From Marinobacter alexandrii (lineage in GTDB: Bacteria > Bacteroidota > Bacteroidia > Cytophagales > Cyclobacteriaceae), in NCBI GenBank assembly GCA_039984955.1, contig JBDWTN010000007.1:310001-374000 (forward strand): 64,000 bases of DNA. Reading direction: 5' to 3'. Positions within the stretch are counted from its first letter, which is position 1, and each line of letters opens with the position of its first letter. A program made the translations under genes and the position numbers. Below, piece after piece: positions 44,901 through 52,856 of this stretch. The notes under the pieces were generated by a model that saw only the letters and a list, made by a program, of their open reading frames with translations, did no database searches and was not told the DNA's origin.

Positions 44901-45179
44901 CTGCCCATTCATGGACATACTGTGAACATGTTCCACTCCTTTGATATTGGATATCACCTTTTCCAAAGGCTTCACTACACGACTTTCTACCTCCATAGGA
45001 CTAGCTCCAGGATAACCTATCATCAAATCCGCCATCGGCACATTGATTTGTGGCTCTTCCTCCCTTGGAATCAGAAACGAGCTGTAAACTCCAATGATCA
45101 TCAAAGCCACCATAAGTAGAATGGTGAGCTTAGAGTTAATGAAAAAATTGGCGACTTTACCTGAAATTCCCTCTTGCAT
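41973..45179 (-). CDS. RND efflux transporter permease (HAE/AcrB-like)
   Basis: This 1068-residue inner-membrane pump has 12 membrane helices and two large periplasmic loops. The TM4 region reads VFVVGIVVDDSIIIAENMHRHF, with the paired Asp residues of proton relay, unlike the GAIDFGIIIDGAV of the fused metal pump. It overlaps the adaptor stop (TAATG) and is followed by PII-like, YgaP-like and cupin genes. The substrate may be a drug, lipid or metal complex; the gene set around it hints at a reactive sulfur or redox-related compound (inference). Confidence 0.9.
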   Translation of the reverse strand: MQEGISGKVANFFINSKLTILLMVALMIIGVYSSFLIPREEEPQINVPMADLMIGYPGASPMEVESRVVKPLEKVISNIKGVEHVHSMSMNGQAVMIVQFFVGEDIERSYVKLYDELMKHQNIFPEGVYQPLVKTRSIDDVPMLGLTLWSEHYDDYQLRRIAEELTSEIEKIKDVAITKQIGGRTRQLKIVLDKDKMAENGVDPLGIMQMIKAGNSSSQSGKIVGNDEEFLVTTGRFLTTVEDVESLVVGVNKNMPVYLNQVAQVTDGPSTPSNYVSFGYGHSNEIFATHPSEYPAVTISVAKVKGADAMKVSEKILEQVEGLRKNLIPDDVKIEVTRNYGETASHKVGELLLHLGVAIIAVTVLVMLAMGWRGGLVVFFSVPLTFALTLFSYYMLDYTLNRITLFALVFVVGIVVDDSIIIAENMHRHFKSKRLPFKQAAIYAINEVGNPTILATFTVIAAILPMAFVSGMMGPYMSPMPIGASIAMMLSLFVALTVTPYLGYHLLREKDTNEKEEDQAHQTSRIYKIYKKIEQPFLDSKTKRWMMLGVTAVLLLGSMSLFYTKSVAVKMLPFDNKNEFQIVIDMPEGTTLERTAVVTKEVAQYLSTVPEVVNYQNYIGTSAPITFNGLVRHYDLRGGSNMADIQVNLLHKGDRSLDSHEIAKMVRPQVQKIAGKYGANVKVVEVPPGPPVLSTLVAEIYGPDYREQIKVAQQVKDLLTNTKDVVDVDWTVEEGQTEYILEVDREKAMLNGIVPQQVVGNLTYILREHPVSNLYDESSNNPIGIVLALDDGDKSSIRDIGSIKIKGTRGNLIPVGDLVEVVEDTLHATLYRKDQKRVVYVMADMAGDLESPAYAILGMTEKLQEFKLPTGYSIDELYLGQPSDESDFTVKWDGEWQITLEVFRDLGAAFLVVIIVIYMLIVGWFQNFKTPLVMMIAIPLSLVGIVLGHWLLGAYFTATSFIGMIALAGVMVRNSVLLIDFIEIRLKEGASMKQAIIDAGAVRTTPILLTTGAVVIGASIILFDPIFQGLAISLVAGAIVSTILTLIVVPLIYYMTENKKWENKQELK

Positions 45180-46270
45180 TACTGTTGGCTTTTATCTGTT
45201 TCCACAATGACTTTGGCACCATTGTATAACTTTCCTTTCGCTGATACGATGAATTGCTCATTGGCTTTTAAGCCGGAAAGAACCTCTACGCTACCATTAT
45301 TTTCTTTTCCAATCCTAAGCCATCTGAGAATGGCTGTCCCGCCATTGCCCATCGCATAAATACCTGTTAGTTGTCCTTGTTTTATCAAAGCAGCTTTAGG
45401 CACTGACACTCCCGGTGAAGAAGAGGCGTTCTTTATAGAGAATTTTACGTTCACAAACATTCCAGTAAGCACCCCGTTTTCCTTGTCATCTAAATCAATT
45501 TTCACCAGGTATTGTCCTCCCGTATTCTTTGCCGAAGGACTCACTTCAGTCACTGTGCCCTGAAGTTCCTTTCCAAGCGACTTAACTAATACCAGGGCTT
45601 CCGAGCCTTTCTGAATATTTGAAATATCCGCCTCCGATACAAGGACGGTTGCTTGATATTCATTCGTTCCTTCAACTGCTATCAGAGGCATGCCTGGATT
45701 TGCCATATCACCTGGTTTTAGGAATGTGTTTATCACTACGCCATCAAATGGAGATGTAATGTTCGTGTAAGAAAATTGTGCTTCAATCTCTTTTTTTATC
45801 TCCCTGGCTGCTGTAAGATTTGCCTTTGCTATTTCATACCTGGTAGCCATGTCATCCAGTTCTTTCTCTGAAGCGCTCTCTTTTTCGAAGAGTGTTTTAA
45901 ACCGCCTATAGTCTTTTTCTGCATTCTGAAATGCGCTTGTTGCCTGCAAAATGGAAGCCTCTATCTGGGACTTCTTAGCAATCAGATCTGAATTACTTAT
46001 TACAAGAAGTTGCTGATCTTTTCTGACTTTTTCGCCTACACTCACGTTCAATTTTGTGATCATTCCCATCATCCTGGTGCTTAAGTTGGCGCTATTTCTT
46101 GCCTCAATTTTGCCGCTGGCTGTGATAGGATATGCCTCCAGCATAGAAGAACCTGTACTCACTCTGACTTGGATTGGTGGCAGCCGCATGTCCTCAGTTT
46201 GATCCTTTTTTCCACAACTAAAGATTGATAGTGCGGTGACTGCTATGCCTATATAACTTGTTATTTTCAT
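45179..46270 (-). CDS. RND efflux periplasmic adaptor lipoprotein
   Basis: This 363-residue membrane-fusion protein has a lipobox near Cys19 (LSIFSCGKK). Barrel-sandwich halves (MMGMITKLNVSVGEKVRKDQQLLVI and NITSPFDGVVINTFLKPGDM) flank a helical hairpin. Beta-barrel and membrane-proximal domains follow. It lies 3 bases after TolC and overlaps the pump start by one base, in standard tripartite order. Confidence 0.9.
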   Translation of the reverse strand: MKITSYIGIAVTALSIFSCGKKDQTEDMRLPPIQVRVSTGSSMLEAYPITASGKIEARNSANLSTRMMGMITKLNVSVGEKVRKDQQLLVISNSDLIAKKSQIEASILQATSAFQNAEKDYRRFKTLFEKESASEKELDDMATRYEIAKANLTAAREIKKEIEAQFSYTNITSPFDGVVINTFLKPGDMANPGMPLIAVEGTNEYQATVLVSEADISNIQKGSEALVLVKSLGKELQGTVTEVSPSAKNTGGQYLVKIDLDDKENGVLTGMFVNVKFSIKNASSSPGVSVPKAALIKQGQLTGIYAMGNGGTAILRWLRIGKENNGSVEVLSGLKANEQFIVSAKGKLYNGAKVIVETDKSQQ

Positions 46271-46273
46271 TGC

Positions 46274-47596
46274 TTATCTGGTTAAAAATCTTAGATATTC
46301 TTTCGTGAAATTGTATTCGAATATTGCCTGCTGATACTCAAGCTCTTTTTGAAACATTTGGGTTTCAGAGGTGAGCACATCTGTCATTTTTTCAAGGCCT
46401 TCACCAAACCTGTCCTTTCTTATTCTATAAACTTCCGCAGACTGATTGAGTACCTCTTTTGATAAAGTCACCTTTGCTTCAGCATCGGCAAGCTGACGAT
46501 ATGTTTTATTGAGTTCCATCTGACTTTGATTTTTATAATTCTCCTTTTCAATTTGTGCTTTTTCAAGCTCGGCTTTTGCTTTGTGAATTTTCCCGATGTT
46601 CTTGTATCCGTTAAATAAATTCCAAGACAGTCTAACCCCCACCAGATATCCATTTGCTCCAAAACTGAGAGGTTGGTTATCGTATAGCTGATAACTCCCA
46701 AAGGCGTTGATCCTTGGTAAAGAAGTCATCTGGTTAGATTTTAAGATCTTTTCATATCCCTCAACTTTCTTGCGCATCGCATTGAGATCCTTCCTGAAGG
46801 ATGGCACCTCAGCTACATAGACGTCATCTTCAATCGTCGCAGTGATCTGACTTGCTGGCTTATAAACTTGTCCATTTGATTCTTCTCCAAGTAAAAAACT
46901 CAGGTAATCTGAAGCATTTTGAATGTTACTTTTCGCTTGCCTCAGTTGATTTTCAACTTCTCTCTGCCTCACCTGAATGGCAAGCACATCGGTCTTTTGC
47001 ACCAAACCCTCATCGTAATAGTCAGACATCATACTTAGCCCCAAATCAGCAGTAATCTTAGCCTTTTTTAGTACTGCAACTACTTTATAGGCCAATTGCA
47101 ATTGCATGTATGCTTTACTTCCTTCCAATTCGATGTACTCCCTAGTTCGACCTGCCTGTAACATGTAGGCTTCTGATTGAACTTTAGCAGCTTGTCGTTG
47201 GTATGCTCCATCAAGATTGAGCAATGGCTGCTGCACCTGAATGTCGGTAGCATAATTATCAATCCGATCAGGATCATTTAATAAGGTCGGGTCAAAGTCT
47301 GTAGGAGTTAATATCTCCTGATTAAGTTTTGAACCAAATGCCATCAGTGGGTTGTTCGTAAACATCGCCGTGTGCGAAGCAGTGACAGATGGCAGAAACA
47401 ATGCGTTCGACTGGCTGTAGTCCGCTTTAGCCATATCAATTTGCTTGTTTGCGACTTTTACTTGCAGGTTGTTATCGAGTATTTTCTCTATTAATTCAGA
47501 TTGGGAAATGGTCAGGGTATCTTGACTTTGAGCCTGAAAGACCAATCCAACTATACTCAAAAGCACTATAAAAAACTGTTTTATCATTTCTTTCAA
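46274..47596 (-). CDS. TolC-family outer-membrane channel
   Basis: This 440-residue outer-membrane efflux protein has a signal peptide (about 6-25, FQAQS) and the two repeated OEP halves with long coiled coils (QLAYKVVAVLKKAKITADLG and AELEKAQIEKENYKNQSQM). It is the first gene of a six-gene operon (TolC, adaptor, pump, PII-like, YgaP-like, cupin). Two TGTAAC-N4-GTTACA sites lie 43 and 142 bases upstream of its ATG. Confidence 0.92.
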   Translation of the reverse strand: MKEMIKQFFIVLLSIVGLVFQAQSQDTLTISQSELIEKILDNNLQVKVANKQIDMAKADYSQSNALFLPSVTASHTAMFTNNPLMAFGSKLNQEILTPTDFDPTLLNDPDRIDNYATDIQVQQPLLNLDGAYQRQAAKVQSEAYMLQAGRTREYIELEGSKAYMQLQLAYKVVAVLKKAKITADLGLSMMSDYYDEGLVQKTDVLAIQVRQREVENQLRQAKSNIQNASDYLSFLLGEESNGQVYKPASQITATIEDDVYVAEVPSFRKDLNAMRKKVEGYEKILKSNQMTSLPRINAFGSYQLYDNQPLSFGANGYLVGVRLSWNLFNGYKNIGKIHKAKAELEKAQIEKENYKNQSQMELNKTYRQLADAEAKVTLSKEVLNQSAEVYRIRKDRFGEGLEKMTDVLTSETQMFQKELEYQQAIFEYNFTKEYLRFLTR

Positions 47597-47638
47597 TTCT
47601 AATTTGTTGCAAAGGTGATGTGAGTATTTCCGACTTTT

Positions 47639-47654
47639 TGTAACCTTTGTTACA
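47639..47654. promoter_or_regulatory. Crp/Fnr-type operator, site 1 (tolC proximal)
   Basis: TGTAAC-CTTT-GTTACA is a perfect 6-bp dyad, 42 bases upstream of the tolC ATG. It is near-identical to sites at 47738 and 47910. The 417-base region 47597-48013 holds these three sites and one terminator; no other gene was seen in it. Confidence 0.75.
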
Positions 47655-47737
47655 CTCCAATTATTTAGTTAAGTCAAGCTTATAACCCCTCTTTATTAAG
47701 TTGTAATGAAGGTTTACGAAAGTTGATTCATGATTTT

Positions 47738-47753
47738 TGTAACATTTGTTACA
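47738..47753. promoter_or_regulatory. Crp/Fnr-type operator, site 2
   Basis: TGTAAC-ATTT-GTTACA has identical arms to site 1, with centres 99 bases apart. It lies between the terminator and the tolC start. Confidence 0.75.
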
Positions 47754-47797
47754 GATAGTGGTTTATTGGATAATATTTACTTGTTTCATGTAAAGGC

Positions 47798-47828
47798 ATA
47801 AAAAAGGGCCATTATGGAAATGACCCTT
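47798..47828 (-). terminator. rho-independent terminator of the Crp/Fnr gene
   Basis: On the minus strand AAGGGTCATT pairs with AATGGCCCTT (10 bp, one G-U) around a 5-base loop, followed by TTTTTTATG. It ends the transcript of the regulator at 48014 and separates it from the efflux operon. Confidence 0.75.
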
Positions 47829-47909
47829 AAACAACCCAATCACCACTCTACTTCTATGCTCTTTCTATTGATTTTCTATTAGGACTAACGATCCCCAAAG
47901 AGTGGTTGA

Positions 47910-47925
47910 CGTAACAAATGTTACA
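47910..47925. promoter_or_regulatory. Crp/Fnr-type operator, site 3
   Basis: CGTAAC-AAAT-GTTACA matches the arms of sites 1 and 2 in 11 of 12 positions; the centre is 172 bases from site 2. It is on the regulator side of the terminator, 89 bases beyond the Crp/Fnr stop. Confidence 0.7.
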
Positions 47926-48013
47926 TAATGGCATATGTGAGTATTTTCTTGGGGAATAACCTTGAATAAATGGTCCAGAGGTAGGTATGTTGGCCTAAAG
48001 AGTTTGACTCGAG

Positions 48014-48643
48014 TTAGAGTATTTCTATTCTATTACGATACTGCTCAATTTTTTCTTCTCTTTCCATTTGCTTTAATAATCTGGAGACAACTACACGAGA
48101 AGTGTCCAGGTCTTTAGCTATTTGCTCATGCGTCTTATTAATCGTAAAAGAGCCTGTTGCCTGTTTTGTATCAAGTAGATATTTATACAATCTACTATCC
48201 ATTTTAGAAAAGACAATGCTATCTATTGCTATTAGTAACTCATCAAATCGGGTTTGATATGAGGTCAAGACAAAGCGCCTAAATGATGGAAACTTTGCTA
48301 TCCAAGAATCTAGGTAGCGAGTCGGGATCATCCAAATGATTGAATCCTCCTCAGCCTTTAAGCTATACTCCACCTTTCTGTTATCCATACAGCACGTTAT
48401 GGACATGGCACAAGTTTCTCCCTTTTCTAAATAATACAGAAATACTTCTTTCCCATCAGGGTCTTTTCTCATCACTTTCAACAAACCTTCCAAGACAAGA
48501 GGTATCTCCTTCCCTGAAGATTCAGAATCCACTACAGGTTTGCCGGAACTTGCTTTTTTCAATCTTCCAATCGATAGAATTTCTGCTATTAGTTCAGATT
48601 CAATACCGATGGACTCTAGAACTTGCTTCGCTAATTCATTCAT
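48014..48643 (-). CDS. Crp/Fnr-family transcriptional regulator with C-x5-CC cluster
   Basis: This 209-residue regulator has a cyclic-nucleotide-binding-like domain (about 10-125) and a Crp-type helix-turn-helix (about 155-209, KTHEQIAKDLDTSRVVVSRLLKQM). Residues Cys78, Cys84 and Cys85 in ETCAMSITCC lie where cAMP contacts occur in Crp, and the phosphate-binding Arg/Ser pair is absent. A thiol-redox, reactive-sulfur or metal signal is therefore more likely than cAMP. It lies upstream of the RND operon on the same strand; three identical palindromes between them are its probable targets. Confidence 0.9.
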   Translation of the reverse strand: MNELAKQVLESIGIESELIAEILSIGRLKKASSGKPVVDSESSGKEIPLVLEGLLKVMRKDPDGKEVFLYYLEKGETCAMSITCCMDNRKVEYSLKAEEDSIIWMIPTRYLDSWIAKFPSFRRFVLTSYQTRFDELLIAIDSIVFSKMDSRLYKYLLDTKQATGSFTINKTHEQIAKDLDTSRVVVSRLLKQMEREEKIEQYRNRIEIL

Positions 48644-48944
48644 ATAATATCGTAGAGGTTGCTTCCTTCTGGCAATTTAGACAACCGCCACTTTAGCAGA
48701 ACTGATTAAGGTCATATTTAGATAGGAATTCCACTGCTAATAATGGCAATCAGGCTTAATTTCTTTAATCTAATTGATCCAGATCACTACAATACTTGAC
48801 TCAGTTCATTGAAAATGAATAAACCGAGCTCAAGACAGAAGAAGAAAAAGGGATCTGGAGGGAAAGGCAATGGAAACTGAAGCTCATTTATTGATTCAGA
48901 GTTAAACATTGAAAATAGCTATTTTTAGTAACACTATTTGATAG
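48644..48944. other. intergenic region with an FNR-like box and a tiny basic ORF
   Basis: This 301-base gap lies between the Crp/Fnr gene and mlaD. It contains TTGAT-CCAG-ATCAC at 48774-48787 (9 of 10 match to the FNR consensus). A 21-codon plus-strand ORF (48815-48880) encodes a very basic, Gly-rich peptide (RQKKKKGSGGKGNGN). The ORF may be real or chance. No RNA gene was recognised. Confidence 0.35.
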
Positions 48945-49916
48945 CTATTTCTTCTTTTTCTTCTTTTCCTGCTTCTTGAAATAACCTCTGAAAAGAAAGT
49001 TGTGCTTAAGAGCTTCCATATTTTCATTAAAGGCAGCAGATCCCATTTGGATATTTTCTATACTTTCCTCAAGGTTTAAGGCAAGCGTGGTGTCGGCAAC
49101 TATGCTACCAGCAGCTCCTTTACCTGATCTAATATTCTGAATAAGTACTTTGAGTTCTTCAGTAATCTCGTTGGTATTCTTACTTGTAGCTGCAAAATCG
49201 CTGATAATTAATTCAATATTTGAAGCGAATGAAGTGTCCATCAAAAGAGCTCCCAAAGTCCCTTCACCAAGATTTATCTGATTGACATTTTTTTCAATAG
49301 AGGTGAAGATTTGATTCATTTTCTCACTTGACTTCTTAATATTGGCTAATGTTGTTTCAATATTGTCGGCCAGATAGGGGTCCGAAATCAGCTTTCCAAC
49401 GGTACCTTCTCCTCTTTGGATTTCTTTGGTAATACCTACCAAGCCACTTGTGATAATCTCAACATTCTTATTCGTTCGCTCAAGAATACGTAGCATCTCT
49501 CCTTCATCCATCCCATACAATGCAAGAAGGGTATCCCCAGAGGATACTGTACTTGAAGCAATGTTTCCCGGGCTGATGTTAATAAGCCTGTTTCCCAATA
49601 GGCCATCTGTGCCAATAGCAGCTCTAGCGTCTTTTCTGATAAACTGTCTCATTTCATCTTTTATAATCATAGAAACCAGAATCGATGTATCATTAAGCAT
49701 CGTTATGCTTTGTACTGTTCCAATATCAATTCCTGAGTACCGCACATTATTTCCTTTCTGGAGTCCATTAACGTTCTTGAAAACTGTTTGTACAGTGAAT
49801 GTTGATCCAAACAGGTTTTGCTTTTCTCCGATGAGATACATGGAGATAATGAACAATACAGTACCTATAATTACAAACAGGCCTAATCGTATGTTTTTAT
49901 TAATGTTATTCTTCAT
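48945..49916 (-). CDS. MCE/MlaD-family lipid-transport protein
   Basis: This 323-residue protein has one N-terminal membrane helix (about 9-27) and an MCE domain (about 37-115, VFKNVNGLQKGNNVRYSGIDIGTVQSI). A helical/coiled region with repeated GEGTVGKLISD-like turns (EGTVGKL, EGTLGAL, GKGAAGSI) follows, then a Lys-rich tail. MCE proteins form a periplasmic ring that carries lipids between membranes. It overlaps the ATPase stop by one base in an mlaE-mlaF-mlaD operon. Lipid substrate and direction are not visible. Confidence 0.9.
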   Translation of the reverse strand: MKNNINKNIRLGLFVIIGTVLFIISMYLIGEKQNLFGSTFTVQTVFKNVNGLQKGNNVRYSGIDIGTVQSITMLNDTSILVSMIIKDEMRQFIRKDARAAIGTDGLLGNRLINISPGNIASSTVSSGDTLLALYGMDEGEMLRILERTNKNVEIITSGLVGITKEIQRGEGTVGKLISDPYLADNIETTLANIKKSSEKMNQIFTSIEKNVNQINLGEGTLGALLMDTSFASNIELIISDFAATSKNTNEITEELKVLIQNIRSGKGAAGSIVADTTLALNLEESIENIQMGSAAFNENMEALKHNFLFRGYFKKQEKKKKKK

Positions 49917-50701
49917 TAGTGAAAAAATGCATTTACATGGTTATCAGTTGAATGTTTAAGTTCTTCATAGCGACCCTCCATATAGTTGACACCATCTTTC
50001 AGTGCTACGATTCTATGAGCTGTTCGTTTTATACAGGCCATATCATGGGAGATAATAATCGAAGAAGTATTATACTTTTTATGTACATCTATCATTAAAT
50101 GAGCAATTTCTCTACCAGTGACCGGATCTAAACCAGTTGTAGGCTCATCATATAGAATGATTTTTGGTCGGAGGATGAGGGTTCTCGCTACACCTATCCT
50201 TTTTTTCATTCCTCCAGAAAGCGAAGCAGGCATTAACGATCCAGTGTCAGGAAGACCTACATTTTCAAGTGCCTCCATAATCATTTCATCTATCTCCGAT
50301 CTAGACTTTTGAATTCTCAACCTTCTCAATGGAAATTCAAGATTTTCTTTTACTGTAAGTGAGTCGTAAAGGGCGTTGCTTTGGAAAAGAAATCCAATCA
50401 ATGTCCTTACTTTATCCAATTCTTGTTGCCCCAACCCAAGAATGCTTTTACCAAAAACTTTAATATCACCTTTATCTGGTCGGATCAACCCAACAATACA
50501 CTTGATCAATACTGACTTTCCGCTTCCCGACTTACCCATAACAGCTACACTTTCTCCCTGATTAAGTGTCAGATTGAATCCACGAAGTACATGATTACTT
50601 CCAAATGATTTGTGCAAATCAATGATTTCTACAGCAGGCTTATCCAGTTCTATCGAAAGTTCATTATCATTCATTTTGCTATAGTTTTTATCATAAATCA
50701 T
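49916..50701 (-). CDS. MlaF-like ABC transporter ATP-binding protein
   Basis: This ABC ATPase has Walker A GKSGSGKS, signature LSGGMKKR, Walker B IILYDEP and a switch His in IIISHD. The GG-MKKR signature form is typical of MlaF. The ATG at 50701 (261 residues) overlaps the permease stop; ATG 50674 is also possible and the TTG at 50728 unlikely. It powers the MlaE permease encoded just upstream. Confidence 0.9.
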   Translation of the reverse strand: MIYDKNYSKMNDNELSIELDKPAVEIIDLHKSFGSNHVLRGFNLTLNQGESVAVMGKSGSGKSVLIKCIVGLIRPDKGDIKVFGKSILGLGQQELDKVRTLIGFLFQSNALYDSLTVKENLEFPLRRLRIQKSRSEIDEMIMEALENVGLPDTGSLMPASLSGGMKKRIGVARTLILRPKIILYDEPTTGLDPVTGREIAHLMIDVHKKYNTSSIIISHDMACIKRTAHRIVALKDGVNYMEGRYEELKHSTDNHVNAFFH

Positions 50702-51455
50702 AAAAAAGGTCAGCAATTTGAACAGCAATTAAATCGAGTATGAACACCAAAAGAGAAGCTACCACAACTGCGGAGTTTGCTGATCGTCCAACACCTTGAG
50801 TACCTTTATCCGAATGGTATCCTTTGTAACACCCGACAAGACCAATAGCAAACCCAAAGAAAAAAGATTTAATGGTGGACGGTATTACATCACTAAATGA
50901 GAGGTTTTCAAATACCTGGCTAAAAAAGAGCGTGAAGCTTACAGAACCTTTGATATTAACTCCCAAATATGATCCGTAAATACCGATAGCATCCGCCAGA
51001 ATAATGAGTATTGGCAGCATCAAGGTTGTAGAGATAATTCTTGTAGCTACCAGGTATTGAAATGGATTTGTTCCTGACACTTCCATCGCATCAATTTGTT
51101 CTGTTACTTTCATAGATCCAAGTTCTGCTCCTATACTTGACCCAATCTTTCCCGCGCAAATCAAAGCTGTAATCACGGGTCCCATTTCTCTAACTATTGA
51201 AATCGCAACCATCGAAGGCAACCATGATTCTGCACCAAACTCCATCAGCGTTGGTCTTGATTGAATGGTGAGTACCAATCCCATTATGAAAGCAGTAATA
51301 CCTACTAAAGGAAGTGATTTATACCCGATGGTATAACACTGCCTTGCAATCTCGGTTAATTCAAAGGGAGGCTTTAAACCTTCTTTGAAAAAGCGACCAG
51401 CAAAGCTGGCAATTTTGCCTGTTTCCAAAAGAAATACTTTTGTATGCTCCCACAT
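50691..51455 (-). CDS. MlaE-family lipid ABC transporter permease
   Basis: This 254-residue permease has about five to six membrane helices and the family motifs FIMGLVLTIQ, AICAGKIGSSIGAELGSMKVTEQIDAMEV and YHSDKGTQGVGRSANSAVV. It forms the membrane part of a lipid transporter with the ATPase and MCE protein downstream. No MlaC or MlaA genes are adjacent, as is usual in Bacteroidota. A 12-bp palindrome CTATCATGATAG lies at 51525-51536, about 70 bases upstream. Confidence 0.92.
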   Translation of the reverse strand: MWEHTKVFLLETGKIASFAGRFFKEGLKPPFELTEIARQCYTIGYKSLPLVGITAFIMGLVLTIQSRPTLMEFGAESWLPSMVAISIVREMGPVITALICAGKIGSSIGAELGSMKVTEQIDAMEVSGTNPFQYLVATRIISTTLMLPILIILADAIGIYGSYLGVNIKGSVSFTLFFSQVFENLSFSDVIPSTIKSFFFGFAIGLVGCYKGYHSDKGTQGVGRSANSAVVVASLLVFILDLIAVQIADLFYDL

Positions 51456-51524
51456 AGACCTTGTTCATTTTGTAAATTATAACTTGGTAAATATGTGATT
51501 ATCAGGGATTCTACTGCATGACTT

Positions 51525-51536
51525 CTATCATGATAG
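51525..51536. promoter_or_regulatory. 12-bp palindrome upstream of the mla operon
   Basis: CTATCATGATAG is a perfect palindrome centred about 75 bases upstream of the mlaE start. It could be a regulator site; no matching copy was seen elsewhere. Confidence 0.3.
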
Positions 51537-51606
51537 GTCCTTTTTTTTATCAACAAGAAGCATCCGCCAATTCTCCTTTAGATATCTGCTATTTTTTTTG
51601 ATTTTT

Positions 51607-52233
51607 CTAATGTTCAGGTAGCCTATTTCTTTTCACCATAAGCCAGATACTTAGTGATAGCTCTGCAATAGCCATTGTTGACATGATAATTAAACCTAGT
51701 GTTTGAGTTAGATGAAAATCCACAAAAAATACGATGTATGTAAAAGACGCTATCACTAACAAAATGCCTAGGGTTTTCGGCATATATTCTGATTTGAAGA
51801 CCGAATAACCAAGTACAAAAATGTGAAAGGCAAAAAATACGTATCCTAAAAGTTTTACAGAAGCATAATCATAAACATCGATAATTCGAAATGCCAGAGC
51901 AGACAATCCAATCATTAAAGTAAAAGCGTACATCACCCTGAGGATTGATGTTAGTAAAGCTAGATTCTTATTGGCTTTTTTAAGCACAACATAAAGTGCA
52001 AGACCAATAATAGCATCAAGTACAAGAACAATTAGATAACCGACAATAGCAAACCCCAACAGTCTACCTTCTGCATCAATATCTTTTGCTAAAGCTACGG
52101 TATCTCCAGGCACTATGAAATTGGCTAAAATAAAATCATCTATCAAGGTTACCAATAAAATCGATGTTATAAATGCAACCCCTACAGTCATAGCAGCCCT
52201 GCTGGCTGACAAATTAGTGATTAAATTTTTCAT
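51607..52233 (-). CDS. DUF4386-family membrane protein
   Basis: This 208-residue protein has six predicted membrane helices. Motifs typical of DUF4386 are visible: DTVALAKDIDAEGRLLGFAIVGYLIVLVLDAIIGLALY and VFFAFHIFVLGYSVFKSEYMPKTLGILL. The function of the family is unknown. It stands alone, upstream of the mla operon on the same strand with a 151-base gap. Confidence 0.85.
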   Translation of the reverse strand: MKNLITNLSASRAAMTVGVAFITSILLVTLIDDFILANFIVPGDTVALAKDIDAEGRLLGFAIVGYLIVLVLDAIIGLALYVVLKKANKNLALLTSILRVMYAFTLMIGLSALAFRIIDVYDYASVKLLGYVFFAFHIFVLGYSVFKSEYMPKTLGILLVIASFTYIVFFVDFHLTQTLGLIIMSTMAIAELSLSIWLMVKRNRLPEH

Positions 52234-52393
52234 ATCTCTTTTCGGAATCTATTCTAACCAAAGAAACATCTAATCAGCTTTAGAAAGCATGATTTCACTC
52301 AGACTATATCATGAATACAATCATTAAGAACCTTCTTCTCAAACACTTAGACTTAGAATCAATTCATTACTTCAATACGTCAATTAACTACCT

Positions 52394-52427
52394 ATTATAC
52401 ACATGGAAAAATTATACACATGGAAAA
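52394..52427. repeat. perfect 17-bp tandem duplication
   Basis: ATTATACACATGGAAAA is present twice in immediate succession (52394-52410 and 52411-52427). It lies just before the decayed Crp/Fnr gene and may mark the recombination or slippage that damaged it. Confidence 0.6.
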
Positions 52428-52459
52428 AAGACTTCATATCTGGTTAACAATAGGTGTCG

Positions 52460-52758
52460 GGTCATTTGATAAAACTAATCTCCAAGAACTTACTCAATAT
52501 AGAAGTTGAGCTTATGGAAATGGCATACAATACTGTAAGAAAAAGGGCAGCCGGTAGCTTGCTAAAACTCTATGATGCATATGCTAAATGGTATAGCACC
52601 TGTATAACTTTTGAAGTTAGCAAAGCTGATCTTGCAGGTATGGTTGGAACTTCTCCCGAATCTATTAGTAAGAATTCAAAAAAGACAAGCAGCTAAGAGC
52701 AGATGGGAAATTGATTACAATTCTAGAGCCAGAGAAGATCGCTCTTGTAAAATATTGA
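52460..52758 (+). pseudogene. remnant of a Crp/Fnr-family regulator (DNA-binding half)
   Basis: The translated bases give a Crp/Fnr dimer helix and helix-turn-helix (HLIKLISKNLLNIEVELMEMAYN, TVRKRAAGSLLKLYDAYAK, VSKADLAGMVGTSPESIS). Another frame then gives the normal C-terminal end (FKKDKQLRADGKLITILEPEKIALVKY, in two pieces of a continuous frame). The cyclic-nucleotide domain is missing, and a frameshift plus small deletion falls at about 52675-52680. It resembles the intact DNA-binding half of the response regulator at 60473. It was most likely an intact regulator of this metal/redox region. Confidence 0.8.
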
Positions 52759-52794
52759 TGAACTCTTTACTGTTGACTTAAGTATGCCTTTGAG

Positions 52795-52808
52795 TTGATA
52801 TGTGTCAT
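52795..52808. promoter_or_regulatory. FNR-like box upstream of the thioredoxin/permease operon
   Basis: TTGAT-ATGT-GTCAT matches TTGAT-N4-ATCAA at 8 of 10 positions, about 50 bases upstream of the first start codon (52857). It belongs to a set of similar boxes in this part of the window. Confidence 0.35.
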
Positions 52809-52856
52809 TCTTTTCAGAAATCATCGCTCATATCTTGCCATAATTAAAAACATGCA

